Both the position numbers and the translations under genes were made by a program. The notes beneath the pieces are model-generated. The model saw only the letters and a list, made by a program, of their open reading frames with translations. It ran no database searches and was not told the origin of the DNA. A DNA stretch of 64,000 nucleotides from Stomoxys calcitrans. Lineage: Eukaryota > Arthropoda > Insecta > Diptera > Muscidae. This document shows, in pieces, positions 20,016-32,917 of the stretch (positions are counted from its first letter, which is position 1; every line of letters starts with the position of its first letter). The stretch lies in NCBI RefSeq assembly GCF_963082655.1, contig NC_081553.1, positions 126,034,811 through 126,098,810 of the forward strand, given 5' to 3'.

Positions 20016-20730
20016 ATGTGACACCCGGTTTCCTTTTTTTCATATGAAATGTACACAACACAGAAGCATTTGCTCCAAAACTGCTAAATTTTTCAATGTC
20101 TCGTTGAATGCTTTGTTCCTTATGTAATATTTATTAGTCACAATTTTGTAGTTCATTACCATTTCAGCATGATTACTAACGTGGTAATTTCCACACATAT
20201 CATTAACCACTTTTAAAAGCAATCAGATCATTTGTGAAATTTACCTATTTTAAATTCGATAACAAATACAACAGATCCATTAAATGGCCTTTGAAAATTC
20301 AATCCTTGAATGGTAATGCCAACAATTTGAATGTGCATGCGTGGTACCACAGCAAAAATGGGTTTAAAATTTCATGGTTATTTATTCAATCATTTAAGCT
20401 ATATTTAGAAAAATTCAAATCTATGCTGCAGGCAACATTTAACACCAATATATGTGACAAATAGTGATGTGGTAATATTAGGGATGTCATTGCATTATCA
20501 TATTGCTAACTGTGTTTGGTGGCGTTAATGCATTTAAACAAAACCTTATTTGACCTCTCAAATTTAACTTTGGTCAAACTAGAATGAGCATGTTGCGATT
20601 TGCACAATTGTTCAATTGAGCATTTTTGATATAGTACCTTGAAAGTAAATGCAAATATACCACATAATCACTTCCCAGCTGAAAATATTGTACTCTCTGA
20701 TGCAATAGTCCATGCTTTTTTTCAAGTATT
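20016..20730. other. No gene recognised
   Basis: A/T-rich DNA. Frames at 20040-20222 (-) and 20234-20464 (+) are lysine/asparagine-rich, as random A/T-rich frames are, and show no motif. No repeat module is visible. Confidence 0.45.
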
Positions 20731-22247
20731 TATACCCATCACCGAAGGATGGGGGCGTATTCATTTTGTCATTCCCTTTGCAACACATCGAAATATCCAT
20801 TTCCGACCCTATAAAGTATATATATCCTTGATCAGCGTAGAAATCTAAGACGATCTAGACATGTCCGTTCGTCTGTCCGTCTGTCTGTTGAAATCACGCT
20901 ACAGACTTTAAAAATAGAGATATTGAGCTGAAATTTTGCACAGATTCTTTTTTTGTCCATAAGCAGGTTAAGTTCGTAGATGGGCTATATCGCACTATAT
21001 CTTGATGTAGCACCCATATAGACCGATCCGCTGATATAGGGTCTTAGGCCCATAAAAGCCACATTTATTATCCGATTTCGTTGAAATTTGAGACAGAGAG
21101 TTGTGTTAGGCCCTTCGACTTCCTTCGTTAATTTGGACCAGATCGGTTCAGATTTGGATATAGCTGCCATATAGACCGATCCTCCGATTTAGGGTCTTAG
21201 GCCCATAAAAGCCACATTTATAATCCGTTTTCGCTGAAGTTTGGGACAGTGAGCTGTGTTAGGCCCTTTAATATCTTTCTGCAATTTGGCCTAAATCGGT
21301 TCAGATTTGGATATAGCTGCCATATAGACCGATTTCTTGATTTAAGGTTTTGGGCCCATAAAATGCTCATTTATTGTCCGATGTCGCCGAAATTCGGGAC
21401 AGTGAGTTAGGTTAAGTCCCTTAACATACTTCTGCAATATCAAACAGATCGATCCAGATTAGGATATAGCTGCCATATAGACCGATATCTAGGTTTTAGG
21501 TTTTGGGGCCATAAAAAACGCATATATTGTCTGATGTCGCCGAAATTCGGGACAGTGAGTTAGGTTAAGTCCCTTGACATACTTCTGCAATATCACACAG
21601 ATCGGTCCAGATTTGGATATAGCTGCCATATAGACCGATATCTAGGTTTTAGGTTTTGGGACCATAAAAAACGCATTTATTGTCCGATGTCGCTGAAATT
21701 TAGGACAGTTAGTTGCGTTAGGGTCTTCGACAACTCTCTGAAATTTGGCCCAGATCGGTCAAGATTTGGATATAGCTGTCATATCGACCGATCTCTCGAT
21801 TTAAGGTTTTGGGCCCATAAAATGCGCATTTATTGTCCGATGTCGCCGAAGTCTGGGGCGTTGAGTTTTGTTAGGCCCCTCGATATCTTACTGCAATATA
21901 AAGGTGCATTTATTGTCCGATTTAGCTTGTCTCAGATCGTTTCAGATTTGGATACAGCTGCCATATAGACCGATTTCTCGATATAAGGTTATAGGCTCAT
22001 AAAAGGCGTGTGTATCGTCTGATTTCGCGAACATTTGGCTATCAAAAAGACTAATATTTTGTTTTTCAAAAATTGAAGAATGACTTGTATCTATTAGACG
22101 TCTCAATGTCCGTGTCGAATTTGGTCCAAATCGGACCATATTTCGATAAAGCTTATATGGGGGCATAAATTATGCATTTTTCACTCCAGTGAAAAAAATG
22201 GGTTTCCAAAGCTCGGCCCGGCTGAACTTAACGCCTTTTTACTTGTT
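20731..22247 (+). mobile_element. Family B element, complete
   Basis: The start tatacccatcaccgaagg, 'gaccctataaagtatatata', 'gatcagcgtagaaatctaag' and GTCCGTCTGTCTGTTG precede about seven units. Two neighbouring units near 21420-21700 are almost the same ('gacagtgagttaggttaagtccctt'), a local unit duplication. The 3' end has the 'atgggggcataaattatgc' module, hairpin 'ctcggcccggctgaac' and 'aacgcctttttacttgttt'. It is about 1.5 kb, the longest simple B copy here. Confidence 0.85.
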
Positions 22248-23645
22248 TACTTCAATTATTAGATAACGCATTACAAATGTTGAATTCTTCTGCTAATAGC
22301 TAATCTGCACGTACTCTAAGGGAGTACGGCTTGTCCTAATGCAGATAAGTAAGTCGTGGTCTGAATTTCTCAAACATGCTTATATCAAATAATTATAATA
22401 AACTGGTTAGAAAACAAAGGTTTTCCAATCTTATACGACTCATGTTTTCTTAGTCCATATTAAATGGATTTTTAATCCTGGAAATTTCCCAATTAGATAT
22501 CTCGATAGAAAATATAAGGTCGTCGCCTGCTACATATGATAACGCTGTTTGATAATAATGGTTTCATGATCCACACAAGACGTATGGACGCAGGACAAAA
22601 CTATTTAAAGCAATCTATTTACTCATTAAATAGAAGGTCAGAAATGCTTAGAATACGCTAAGAAATAGATTAAAACATAGTAGGTTAGAATGGAAAGCTG
22701 GAATCCATTTCTAACTTCTTTAGTGAGGTTTTTATGTCTCTACATCTGAATGTGCTACATTTTAGCCAAATCGAAAGGTCGGCTATGACCGAATATTATG
22801 GATTCGGTCGGATTTAATTCTAAATTGGCCAAATAGAACTCGAGATCTGTGCAAAAAGTATACCTAAATGTAAACTTAAGTCCTCAATACATCACACTGC
22901 ACCACGAAAGTCAAAGTTCCACGTAGTTTATATAATATGTCCCTCCTTTGCCTTGAAATCAAAGTTTCACGTCTGATTCTTGGTTGATCGCTAGTTCGAA
23001 GTTCACTATCAATTACATTCCGATGACGTTTGTGAGTTTTACAGACGTGATCTATGCGACATCTTGTGTGTGAACTCTATTTTTCACACTTTGATCAATA
23101 TGGATTATTTAGAGGTAGTATATGTGGTCCTTTCGAACAACTTTTTCTGTGGCCCACCCTACCTACAGTACTCGGTTTACTTGAATGATATAATTTTAAT
23201 GTAACATGAACAAAAGAATTAATTTAATCGTATGAATACATTCGTTAAATTTTTTTGGCGATCCAACGCATATAGCTTACAGACATTGCAATGCATTTAT
23301 ATGGTTCTTTTGGTGTTACAAATGCGTTTTCAGCACAAACCGAAGCATTTCAATCGCTTTTGCAGCACTAATCTCCTTAGAGTATATTTGTAGGCTTCCA
23401 TTATCGTGTAGTTTACAACCATTGAGAAAGTATCGAATTTAAAATGCGTTTTAATCTATGTAAACAAAAAGGTCCTGAGCTGCTTTAGTTGGTTTCAATA
23501 TCAAAAAAATAAAAAAACATTTTATATATGTCAACGGACAAACTTTTGCCGATTTCAAACGTATTGAAATAGGGTTTTTTTGTTTAACTTTAACAATGTC
23601 ATGAATATTTTGACTTAATATTAAAGCGGGTCCTTATGAAGGGAA
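22248..23645. other. No gene recognised; 1.4-kb spacer
   Basis: No open frame of note and no module of the repeat families was seen. A small inverted repeat (CGTACTC/GAGTACG near 22311-22330) is the only local structure I noticed. Confidence 0.45.
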
Positions 23646-24542
23646 AACAAGTAAAAATGCTTTAAGTTCGACCGGGCCGAACTTTGGATACCCACCACAA
23701 AATATTGGTCTTTTTAGTAGCTATATCTAAAAATAAACCGATCTGAACCATATACAACATGGATGTCGAAAAGCCTAACACAAGTCAATGTGTCAAATTT
23801 ATAATAAATCGGATTATAATTGCCCCTTTTTTGGAGCCAAGACTTTAAATCAGGATATCGGTCTATATGGCAGCTATATGCAAATCTTGATCAAATTGCA
23901 GAAATATGTGGAGGGGCTTAACTTAACCCTCTGTCCCAAATTTCGGCAACATCGGCAGCTATATTCAAATCTGGACCGATCTGAGTGAAATTGAAGAAGG
24001 ATGTCGAAGGGCCTAACACAACTCACTGTCCTTAATTGCGGCGGCATCGGACAATAAATGCGTTTTTTATGGCCCCAAAACCTAAAACCGAGAGATCGGT
24101 CTATACGGCAGCTATATCCAAATCTAGACCGATCTGTGCCATAATGCAGAGTGATGTCAAGCGGCTTAACTTAAATCACTGCCTTAAATTTCGGCGACAT
24201 CGGACAATAAATGCGCCTTTTATGGGCCTAACCATAAATCGGCGGATCGGTCCAAATCTGGACCGATCTGAGCCAAATTGACGAATTATGTCGAAGGGCC
24301 TAACACAGTTCACTGTCCAAAATTTCAGCAAAATCGGATTATAAATGTGGCTCTTAGGGACCTAAGACTCTAAATCGGAGGATCGGTCTATATGGCAGGT
24401 ATATCCAAATCTGTATCGATCTGCGCCAAATGGACGCATGATGTTGGAGGGCCGAACACAACTGACTGTCCTAAATTTCAGCAAAATCGTATAATAAATT
24501 TGGGTTTTACGGGCCTAAGACCCTAAGACATAAAAACTTTAT
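23646..24542 (-). mobile_element. Family B element, 5' truncated
   Basis: On the plus strand it opens with 'acaagtaaaaatgctttaag' and the hairpin 'ttcgaccgggccgaa', that is, the 3' terminus in reverse. About five units ('gatcggtctatatggcagctat') follow. It stops inside a unit ('gggcctaagaccctaag') where the next A element starts, so the 5' TATACCC end is gone. Confidence 0.75.
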
Positions 24543-26170
24543 TATACCCTCCACCATAGGATGGGGGTATAATAATTTCGTCATTCTGTTTGTAACTAGT
24601 CGAAATATTCGTCTGAGTCCCCATAAAGTATATATAATCTTGATCGTCGTGACATTTTGTGTCGATCTAGCCATGTCCGTCCGTCTGTCTTTCGAAAGCA
24701 CGCTTACTTTCAAAGGAGTAAAGCTAGCCGCTTGAAATTTTGTACAAATACTTCTTATTAGTGTAGGTCGGTTGGGAATGTAAATGGGCTATATCGGTTA
24801 ATGTTTTGATATAGCTGCCATATAAACCAATCGTGAGTCTTGACTTCTTAAGCATCTAGAGGGGGCAATTCTTATCCGATTGGAATGAAACTCTGCACAA
24901 CGTGTTTCGTTATGATATTCAACAACTGTGCCAAGTATGGTTCAAATCGGTATATAACCTGTAATAGCTGCCATATAACCGATCTTTGGTCTTGAATTCT
25001 TAAGCCTCTTGAGGGTGCAATTCTAATCCGATTGGAATGAAATTTTGCACAACGTATTTTGTTATGATGTCCAATAACTGTGCCAAGTATGGTTCAAATC
25101 GGTCAATAACCTGATATTGCTGCCTTATAAACCGATTTTGGGTCTTGACTTCTTGAGCCTCTGGAGCGCAATTCTAATCCTATTGGAATGAAACTTTGCA
25201 CGTAGTGTTTTGGTATCACTTTCAACAACTACGCTAAGTATGGTTTACATCGGTCTATGTTTTGATATAGCTGCCATATAAACCGATCATGGGTCTTGAC
25301 TTCTTGAACCTGTAGAGGGCGCAATTCTCGTTCGATTTTATAGAAACTTTGCACGTAGTGTTTTGGTATCACTTCCAACAACAGCGCTAAGTATTGTTTT
25401 AATCGGTACATGTTTTGATATAGCTGCCATATAAACCGATCATGGGTCTTGACTTCTTGAGCCACTAGAGGGCGCAATTCTCATCCGATTTTATTGAAAT
25501 TTTTCTCGTAGTTTTATGATTTCACTTTAAACAACCGTGTTAAGTATGATTCAAATCGGTTCATAATCTGGTATAGCTGTCATATAAACCGATCTTGGAT
25601 CTAGACTTCTTAAGCCAATAGAGCACGCAATTCTCATCCGATTTGGCTGAAATTTTGCATGATGTGTTTTGTTATGACTTCCAATAACTATGTTAAGTAT
25701 GGCGTAAATCGGTGTAGAACCTGATATTGCTGTCATATAAACCGATCTGGGATCTTGACTTCTTGAACCTCTAGAGGGCGCAATTCTCATCCGATTTGGC
25801 TGAAATTTTGTACAACGGCTTCTCTCATGACCTTCAATATACGTGTCTAATATAGTCTGAATCGATCAATAGCTTGATACAGCTCCCATAAAAACCGATC
25901 TCCCGATATTGCTTTGCGAGCCCCTACAAGGCGCAATTCTTGTACGAATGAACTGAAATATTACACAATGACTTCTACAATGTTCAGCGTTCATTTATGG
26001 TCCGAATCGGACTATAACTTGATATATCTCCAATAGCATAACAGTTCTTATTCAATATTCTATGTTTGTCTAAAGAGAGATACTGCGCATAGGACTCGAC
26101 AAATGCTATCCATGGTGGAGGGTATATAAGATTCGGGCCGGCCAAACTTAGCACGCTCTTACTTGTTTTT
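24543..26170 (+). mobile_element. Family A element, complete, eight units
   Basis: The order is the start tataccctccaccatagg, 'cataaagtatatataatc', 'gatcgtcgtgac', a short GTCCGTC block and then eight units with marks near 24819, 24968, 25122, 25270, 25425, 25576, 25731 and 25880. The 3' end is 'ccatggtggagggtatataag', hairpin 'attcgggccggccaaac' (one arm base changed) and 'gctcttacttgttttt'. It is the A copy with the most units in the window. Confidence 0.85.
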
Positions 26171-27024
26171 CTTTCAATATCCATATCATAATTAAGCAGC
26201 AGTAATTTTCAGCAAACAAAAGACTTTTGAGCAGTAAGTCTTCTGCTATGAAATTGTTGTCCTACTGCTGTAATAGCAAAACTACTGCCACAATAGTAAC
26301 AAAATTAATTAATTAACTTTTTTCTATGCGTAATAGCGCGCCCTCTATTCGTATTTGGTATACACAAGAAGGACTTAAAGATGCAGAAAGTGACAGATAA
26401 TAAGATAAATACATTTTATGAGCATTGAGTGTTCATCATCTCATCATCATGAGTTCTCATCGTCTCATCATCTACCCCGCATGCCCTACATATCACTCGC
26501 CGATCCTTATTACTTCATTTCAGTTATAGGCTCGTCTTGCCATAATCCAGATCTGTCCATAAAATTTTCGTAGTCCTACCGACCGTTTCACTGTTTCACA
26601 GTGTAAAATGCATGTTCGTATACAACTATACGTTTTATAGTTTTAATCAGAGTAATAACCAAACCAATACTGCTTTTTAATCCATACAAATTCAAAGCTA
26701 CTATTTTATACCCAGCTTAATATATTTATATTCTGTTTTGCACATTGCCATTGCCGCAAATTGTTTAATATACCGCGCAGTGTGTATGGACTGACAGTCC
26801 TTTGCCGCACGCTTTAATGGCGGTTTTGCGGACGAAGCATATTGGTAATGAAACGCCCGATAGTGTGTGTAGTATAATACTGCGGCCAAAGCAATAATAT
26901 AATTTAGAAGAAGAATCAACATAAATGGCACAAAACAAAAACATTAATCTGGCTAAGTAATTAACAAAATTTTTATTTTAAAAATAAATAGATTTCCGCT
27001 TTCTCCGGTCAGTTCTCTACACCT
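26171..27024. other. No gene recognised
   Basis: A low-complexity CATCAT/TCATC stretch lies at 26430-26480. The minus-strand frame 26701-26931 has no recognisable domain. Nothing else is seen. Confidence 0.45.
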
Positions 27025-27088
27025 TCAACTTCTATTACCAGGGATATTGTAGTTTTAATCGCTTATATCAGGTACAGTAATATTTATA
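27025..27088 (-). pseudogene. LINE fragment, left part of a split copy
   Basis: The 60 bp 'cttctattaccagggatatt' through 'caggtacagtaatatttat' aligns with 17325-17388 of the LINE (start of RNase H). The match continues at 28515 after the intervening A element. Confidence 0.75.
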
Positions 27089-28514
27089 AACAAGTAAGAG
27101 CCTGCTAAGGTCGGCCGGGCTGAATCATATATACCCTCCATCATGGATCGCATTTGGCGAATTCAATGCGCGGTATCTCTTTTTAGGCAAACAAAGTATA
27201 AAGAAAAGTATGTTGTTGGAACAATATCAAGTAATGGTTCATTTCGGACCATAATTGAACTGAATATTAGAGACCATAGTAGAAGACATCGTGAAAATTT
27301 TCAGCCAAATCTAGTAAGAATTGCGTACTTTAAAGGCTGAAGAAGTAAAATAGGGAGATCGGTTTATAGGGAAGCTGTATTAGGCTATAAACCGACTCAT
27401 GCCATATTCGACACGTATGTTAAAGGTCATGAGAGAAGCCGTTGTACAAAATTTCAACCAAATCGGGTTATACCCTTTAGAGGCTCAAGAAGTGAAGATA
27501 CCATATTGGTTTATATGGCAACCATATTTGTTTACATGGACCGATTTGAACTATTCTTAGCACAGTTGTTGAAAGTTATACAAAAAAAATTTATTTCGTT
27601 TTCTAGTGGCTCAAGAAGTCAAGACCCCACATCGGTTTATATGCCAGCTACATCAGGTTATTGACCGATTTGAACCATTCTTAGTACAGTTGTTGGAAGT
27701 CATAACAAAACACATCATGCAATATTTCAGCCAAATCGGATAAGAATTTCTCCCTATAGAGGCTCAAGAAGTCAAGACCCCAGATCGGTTTATATGGCAG
27801 CTATATAAGGTATGGACCGATTTGAACTATTATTAGCACAGTTGTTGGAAGTCATAACAAAACATGTCGTGCAATATTTCAGCCAAATCGGATAGGAATT
27901 GCTCCCTGTAGAGGCTCAAGAAGCCAAGACAACAGATCGGTTTATATGGCAGCTATATCAGGTTTCATACTCAGCACAATTGTTGGAAGTAATAATGAAA
28001 CACGTAGTGCAAAATTTCAACCAAATCGGATAAGAATTGTGCCCTCTAGCGGTTCAAGAAGTCAAGACCCAAGATAGGTTCATATGACAGCTATATCGAT
28101 TTCAACCATACTTAGCACAGTTGTTGCATGTCTTATTAAAACACCTCATGCAAAATTTCAGCCAAATCGGATAAGAATTGTGCCCTCTAGCGGCTCAAGA
28201 AGTCAAGATCCCAGATCGGTTTATATGGCAGCTATATCAAAACGTGGACCGATTTGCGCCATTTACAATTCCAACCGACCTACACTAAAAAGAAGAATTT
28301 GTGGAAAATTTTAAGAGGCTAGCTTTATTCCTTCGAAAGTTAGCGTGCTTTCGACAGACAGACGGACGGACAGACGGACTGACATGGCTAGTTCGACTTA
28401 AGTGTCATGACGATAAAGGATTTATATACTTTATGGGGTCTTAGACGCATATTTCGAGGTGTTACAAACAGAATGACGAAATTAGTATACCCCCATCCTA
28501 TGGTGGAGGGTATA
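27089..28514 (-). mobile_element. Family A element, complete, inserted in a LINE relic
   Basis: The plus strand begins 'aaacaagtaagagcctgc' with the hairpin 'ggtcggccgggctgaat' and ends 'catcctatggtggagggtata' at 28514. Seven units lie between (marks near 27359, 27502, 27633, 27785, 27937, 28075, 28216). Because both flanks are LINE sequence that would be contiguous without it, the ends of the element are fixed to within a few bases. No target duplication beyond A/T ambiguity is visible. Confidence 0.85.
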
Positions 28515-28885
28515 AAAAAGCTGCAACATCGGTCATTCAATCAAGGATAACATAGTGTCCGTAGGCGCCGCATGACCAAAGGGAAAGCTCACTTAGCCAC
28601 ACAGAAGTGGTTACTGCACGATGATCAGATGCATTAGGTGCAGCATTAAATTCAGTGTATCGGATGGTGACATCCTCAGTACGGTTGTGATGCACAAATA
28701 AGCCATTCTTTGATACCGGCTGAGTATTGAACAGTAGGTGGGCGTTTAAAGCGCCGATTTGTATTTCAATTTCCTGTACAACAAAATATTCTCATCCCCC
28801 TAAGAGAAAGAGAGAAGTGTCACCGTTGGCAACCTGTATCTTGTGATGAGATGAAAAACTCCTTCTTAAACGGATTTACGCCTAT
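28515..28885 (-). pseudogene. LINE fragment, right part of a split copy
   Basis: It follows 17389 onward of the LINE: 'aaaaagc', 'aacatcgg', 'aaggataacatagtgtcc' and so on, through the region encoding the RT connection ('gcagcattaaattcagtg', 'tgatgcacaaataagcc'). It then jumps over about 140 bp and continues to 'cttgtgatgagatg' and 'aacggatttacgcc'. It is heavily mutated. Confidence 0.75.
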
Positions 28886-29424
28886 TTTGACCGTACTTAA
28901 CACAGTTTTTGAAAGCCATAACAGAACACCATATGCAAAATGTCGCCAAATCGGACAAAAATTGTGTCTTGCATAGGCTCACGAAGTGAAATGTGGAGAT
29001 CGGTTTATATGGGGGCTATATCAGGTTATACACCGATTCAGACCGTACTAAGCACAGTTATTGGAAGTCGTCATAGAACACTACGTACAAAATTTCAGCT
29101 AATTGCGGCTTTCGTGGCCTCAAGATATCAAATCGGGAAATCGGTTTATATGGGAGCTATATCCAAATCTGAACCGATGTGGCCCATTTAAAATCCCCAA
29201 CGATCTACATAAATACTTACTGTGCAAAAAAGCAAGCGGATTGCTTTACGCGTTCGTCCGATATCGTTATTTGAACAGACTGACGGACGGACATGGCTAG
29301 GTCCAATCAGAATGTCGAGACGATCCAGAATATATATATGTTATGACGTCCCAGATCAATACTTGGAGGTGTTACAAACGGAATGATTAGATTAGTATAC
29401 CCCCATCCTATGGTGGTGGGTATA
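28886..29424 (-). mobile_element. Family D element, 3' truncated
   Basis: The 5' terminus on the minus strand is complete (plus strand 'catcctatggtggtgggtata' ending at 29424). Two or three units with 'gatcggtttatatggg' and 'aagtcgtcatagaacac' wording follow. 'gtccaatcagaatgtcgagacg' is the D version of the GATCGTC block. Confidence 0.7.
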
Positions 29425-30334
29425 AAAATTGATTCATTCTTATGGTATGTACGATGGTAGTGAAAGCTATTTATAACTTTTTAACTCATATGAATTCTTT
29501 AAGCTATTGCAATGACCTTTATAGCAATAAAATTTTCATAACTATCCCTGGTCCTACATAAGTTGTTTATAAACGCCTGTATTGGCATTCTTCTTTCACC
29601 AATTTTATAATTTATCACATTGAGTATATGTCTCGTATTTTAACGCAATAAATTATAACCACACTGTGAGGGTGAAAAAAAAAATCCACTCGCTGCTAGG
29701 GCAAATGCTTAAATTTATGTTCACTTTTGTGGTGTTGTAATGGCCTAGAGTTGTGCAATAAAAATGTCAAAGTTTACACCAAACGAATGGGACATTTATG
29801 TTTCATTGGAAATCGTCTCAACAGAAGGTAGAGACTTGAGTGCATATGAATTCATAATACGTAAATATTATTATATTCAGAACAATGACTTACATTAACA
29901 TTTTTTTTTGGTGTTCCTTGCTAACATGGCGGATGCGGATTAGTAATACATTAATGCATTTCTGCTAATGAAAGTTTATCAACTGAAGACCCAATACTAG
30001 CCCAAGAAGGCAAATTTTTTTTCTCGAGAAATATGTGCCAATTTGGAACTAGGAACAGATTAATAAGCGAAATATATGAAATTTTAAATAATTTGTTATA
30101 GTTGCGCGTCCTACCCCTAAAACCATTCCTGGATTCAATTCCTGAACTCAATTTACAAGCCCATATTGATGAAACCCAGTGTAGTTCTTATTTTCATTAT
30201 AAGCCTTTCGAGCAAGGTCCTTAGATTTGGATAAAGAATTTTTTCATCCAATAATAAATGGTTTCATATCTAGTTTGTCGCATGTTAAAATATCGGTTCC
30301 CAAACTCCATAAGGTATGTATAATAGTTAACAGA
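29425..30334. other. No gene recognised
   Basis: A/T-rich spacer with poly-A and poly-T tracts (near 29670 and 29900). No frame resembles a known protein. Confidence 0.45.
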
Positions 30335-31325
30335 AACAAGTAAGAACGTGCTAAGTTCGGCCGGGCCGAATCTTATATACCCTCCACCATGGATCGCATT
30401 TGTCGAGTTCTATGCGCGGTATTTTTTTTAGGCAAACAAAGAATAATGAACAAGAACTGATATGCTATTGGAGCTATGTCAAGTTATAGTCCGATTCGGA
30501 CCATATATGAATGCTGAACATTGTAGAAGTCATTGTGTAATGTTTCAGTTCAATCGGATGAGAATTGCGCCTTGTAGGGGCTCAAGAAGAATCGGGATCG
30601 GAATCGGGAAAAATCGGGAGATAGGTTTATATGGGAGCTGCATCAAGCAATGGATCGATTCAGAATGTCATAAGAGAAGCCGGAAATCGGATGAAAATTG
30701 CGCCCTCCAGCCCTAAGTATGGAGCAAATGTACCGATTTGCTCCATACTTAGCACAGTTGTTGCAAGTCATAACAAAACACCTCATGCAACATTTTAGCA
30801 AAATCGAATGAGAATTGCGCGTTCTATTGGCTCAAGAAGTCAAGATCCAAGATCGGTTTATATGACAGCTATACCAGATTATTTACCGATTTAAATCATA
30901 CTTGACACAGTTATTGGGAGTGATACCTGTGAACACCACGTGCAAAATTTCAGTCAAATCGGACGAGAATTACGCCCTCTAGAGGCTTAAGAAGTCAAGA
31001 CCCAAGATCGGTTTATATGCCAGCAATATCAAAGCATGAACCGATTTGGCCCATTTACAATCCCAACTGACCTACACTAATAAGAAGTATTTGTGCAAAA
31101 TTTCAAGAGGCTAGCTTTACTCCTTCGAAAGTTAGCGTGCTTTCGACAGAGAGACGGACGGACGGTCCGACAAACAGGACGGCGGGCGGACAGACGAACG
31201 GTGATGGCTAGTTCGACTCAGACGTCAAGACGTTCAAGAATATATATACTTTATGGGGTCTTAGACGAATATTTAGAGGTGCTACAAACGCAAATACTAG
31301 ATAAGTATACCCCCATCCAATGGGG
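30335..31325 (-). mobile_element. Family A element, extreme 5' end lost
   Basis: The plus strand shows 'acaagtaagaacgtgctaag', hairpin 'ttcggccgggccgaa', 'ccaccatggatcgcatttg', then about five units, one rearranged around 30590-30720, and the GTCC block at 31140-31200 expanded with extra GGCGGGC bases. It ends at 'cccccatccaatgggga', a few bases short of the usual start, where LINE sequence begins. Confidence 0.8.
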
Positions 31326-31600
31326 ATCCACAACAACACCGAGTGGGGACGCCCCATATTATAGCTGCCATGAGACGAGGCATGAATTTGGTTTTGGACT
31401 TGTGGTTAGTTGGAAAATGAAACACCTTGTCTCCATGTTAAGTCCGGTGGATGAGAGGCTAGCCACAATCCGCATTAAGTTCAAATTCTTCAATATCAGC
31501 CTTATGTGCGCCCATGCCCCGACGGAAGAAATGGACTAACAGACCAAGGATATTTTCGACGAACGCCTAGAAAGAGAGTATGATCGCTGTCCCGCCCAGT
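31326..31600 (+). pseudogene. LINE endonuclease (APE-type) fragment
   Basis: The frame (31093-31539 open, LINE part from 31326) encodes YYSCHETRHEFGFGLVVSW, SPVDERLATIRIKFKFFNI and SLMCAHAPTEEMD, then, after a stop, F-D-E-R-L-E-R-E-Y-D-R-C-P-type residues. This is the middle of an apurinic-type endonuclease domain of a non-LTR element, of the kind often labelled craniofacial-development-protein-like in insect annotations. It may come from a different LINE family from the RT copies. It is cut off by the B element at 31601. Confidence 0.75.
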
Positions 31601-32917
31601 TATACCCTCCAAAGAAGGAGGGGGGTATATTCATTTTGTCATTCCGTTTGCAACACATCGAAATATTCATTTCCTACCCTCAAAAGTATTTATATTCTTG
31701 ATCCGCTTAAAAATCTAAGACGATCTAGCCATGTCTATCCGTCTGTCTATTGAAATCACGCTAAAGTCTTTAAAAATAGAGATAATGAGCTGAAATTTTG
31801 CACAGATTCTTTTTTTGTCCATAAGCAGGCTATGCTCGAAGATGGGCTATATCGGGATATATCTTCATATAGCCCCCATATAGACAGATAAGACTTTGGG
31901 CCTATGAAAGACGCAGATCGGTACAGATTTGGATATAGCTGTCACATAGACCGATCCGCCGATTTAGGGTCATAGGCACATAAAAGCCACATTTATTTTC
32001 CGATTTTGCTGAAATTTGCGACAGTGAGTTGAGTTAGGCCCTTCGACATTGCTCTTCAATTTGACCTACATCGGTCCAAATTTGGATATAGCTGCCATAT
32101 AGACCGATCTCTCGATTTTGCCAAAATTTAAGGCAGTGAGTTGTGTTAGGTCCCTCGACATCCTTCTTCAATTTGGCACAGATGGGTCCAGATTTGGATA
32201 TAGCTGTCACATAGACCGATCCGCCGATTTAGGGTCTTAGGCACATAAGAGCCACATTTATTATCCGATTTTGCTAAAATTTGCGACAGTGAGTTGTGTT
32301 AGGCCCTTCAACTTTCTTCTTCAATTTGACCCAGATCGGTGCAGATTTGGATATAAATGCCATATAGACCGATCTCTCGATTTAAGGTTTTGGGCCCATT
32401 TAAGACGCATTTATTATCCGATTTTGCCAAAATTTGGGGGAGTGAGTTGTGTTAGGTCCCTCGACTTCCTTCATCAATTTGGCTTAGATCGGTCCAGTTT
32501 TGGATATAGCTGCCATATAGACGGATTTCTCGATATAAAGTTTTAGGCCCACAAAAGTCGCATTTATTGTCCGATGTCGTCGAAATTTCGGACAGTGAGT
32601 TAAGTTAAACCCCTCGACATACTTCTGCAATATGGCACAGATCGTTTCAACCTGGATATAGCTGCCATATAGACCGATCTCTCGATTTAAGGTTTTGGGG
32701 CCATCAAAAGCGCATTTATTGTCCGATTTCGCCAAAATTTCGTACAGTGAGGCTCAGGTCCAGATTTGGATATAGCTGCCATATAGACCGATATTTCGAT
32801 TTAAAGTCTTGGCCCCATAAAAGGCGCATTTATTTTCGATTTCGCCAATATTTGGGGCAGTGAGTTGTGTTAGGCTTTTCGACATCCTTGTCGTATATGG
32901 TTCAGATCAGTTTATAA
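31601..32917 (+). mobile_element. Family B element, 3' truncated
   Basis: It starts 'tataccctccaaagaagg' and then runs as B ('cattccgtttgcaacacatcg', 'gatccgcttaaaaatctaag'). Six or more units follow, some shortened. It ends after 'catccttgtcgtatatggttcagatc', before the 3' hairpin module. It sits inside the LINE endonuclease fragment. Confidence 0.75.

Noticed and set aside
22311..22330. Small inverted repeat as a MITE end
   Set aside because: A 7-bp stem occurs by chance at this length, and no target duplication or second copy was seen.
31093..31325. Arginine-rich regulatory protein
   Set aside because: The arginine-rich stretch comes from reading the GACGGACGG simple repeat of a family A element.
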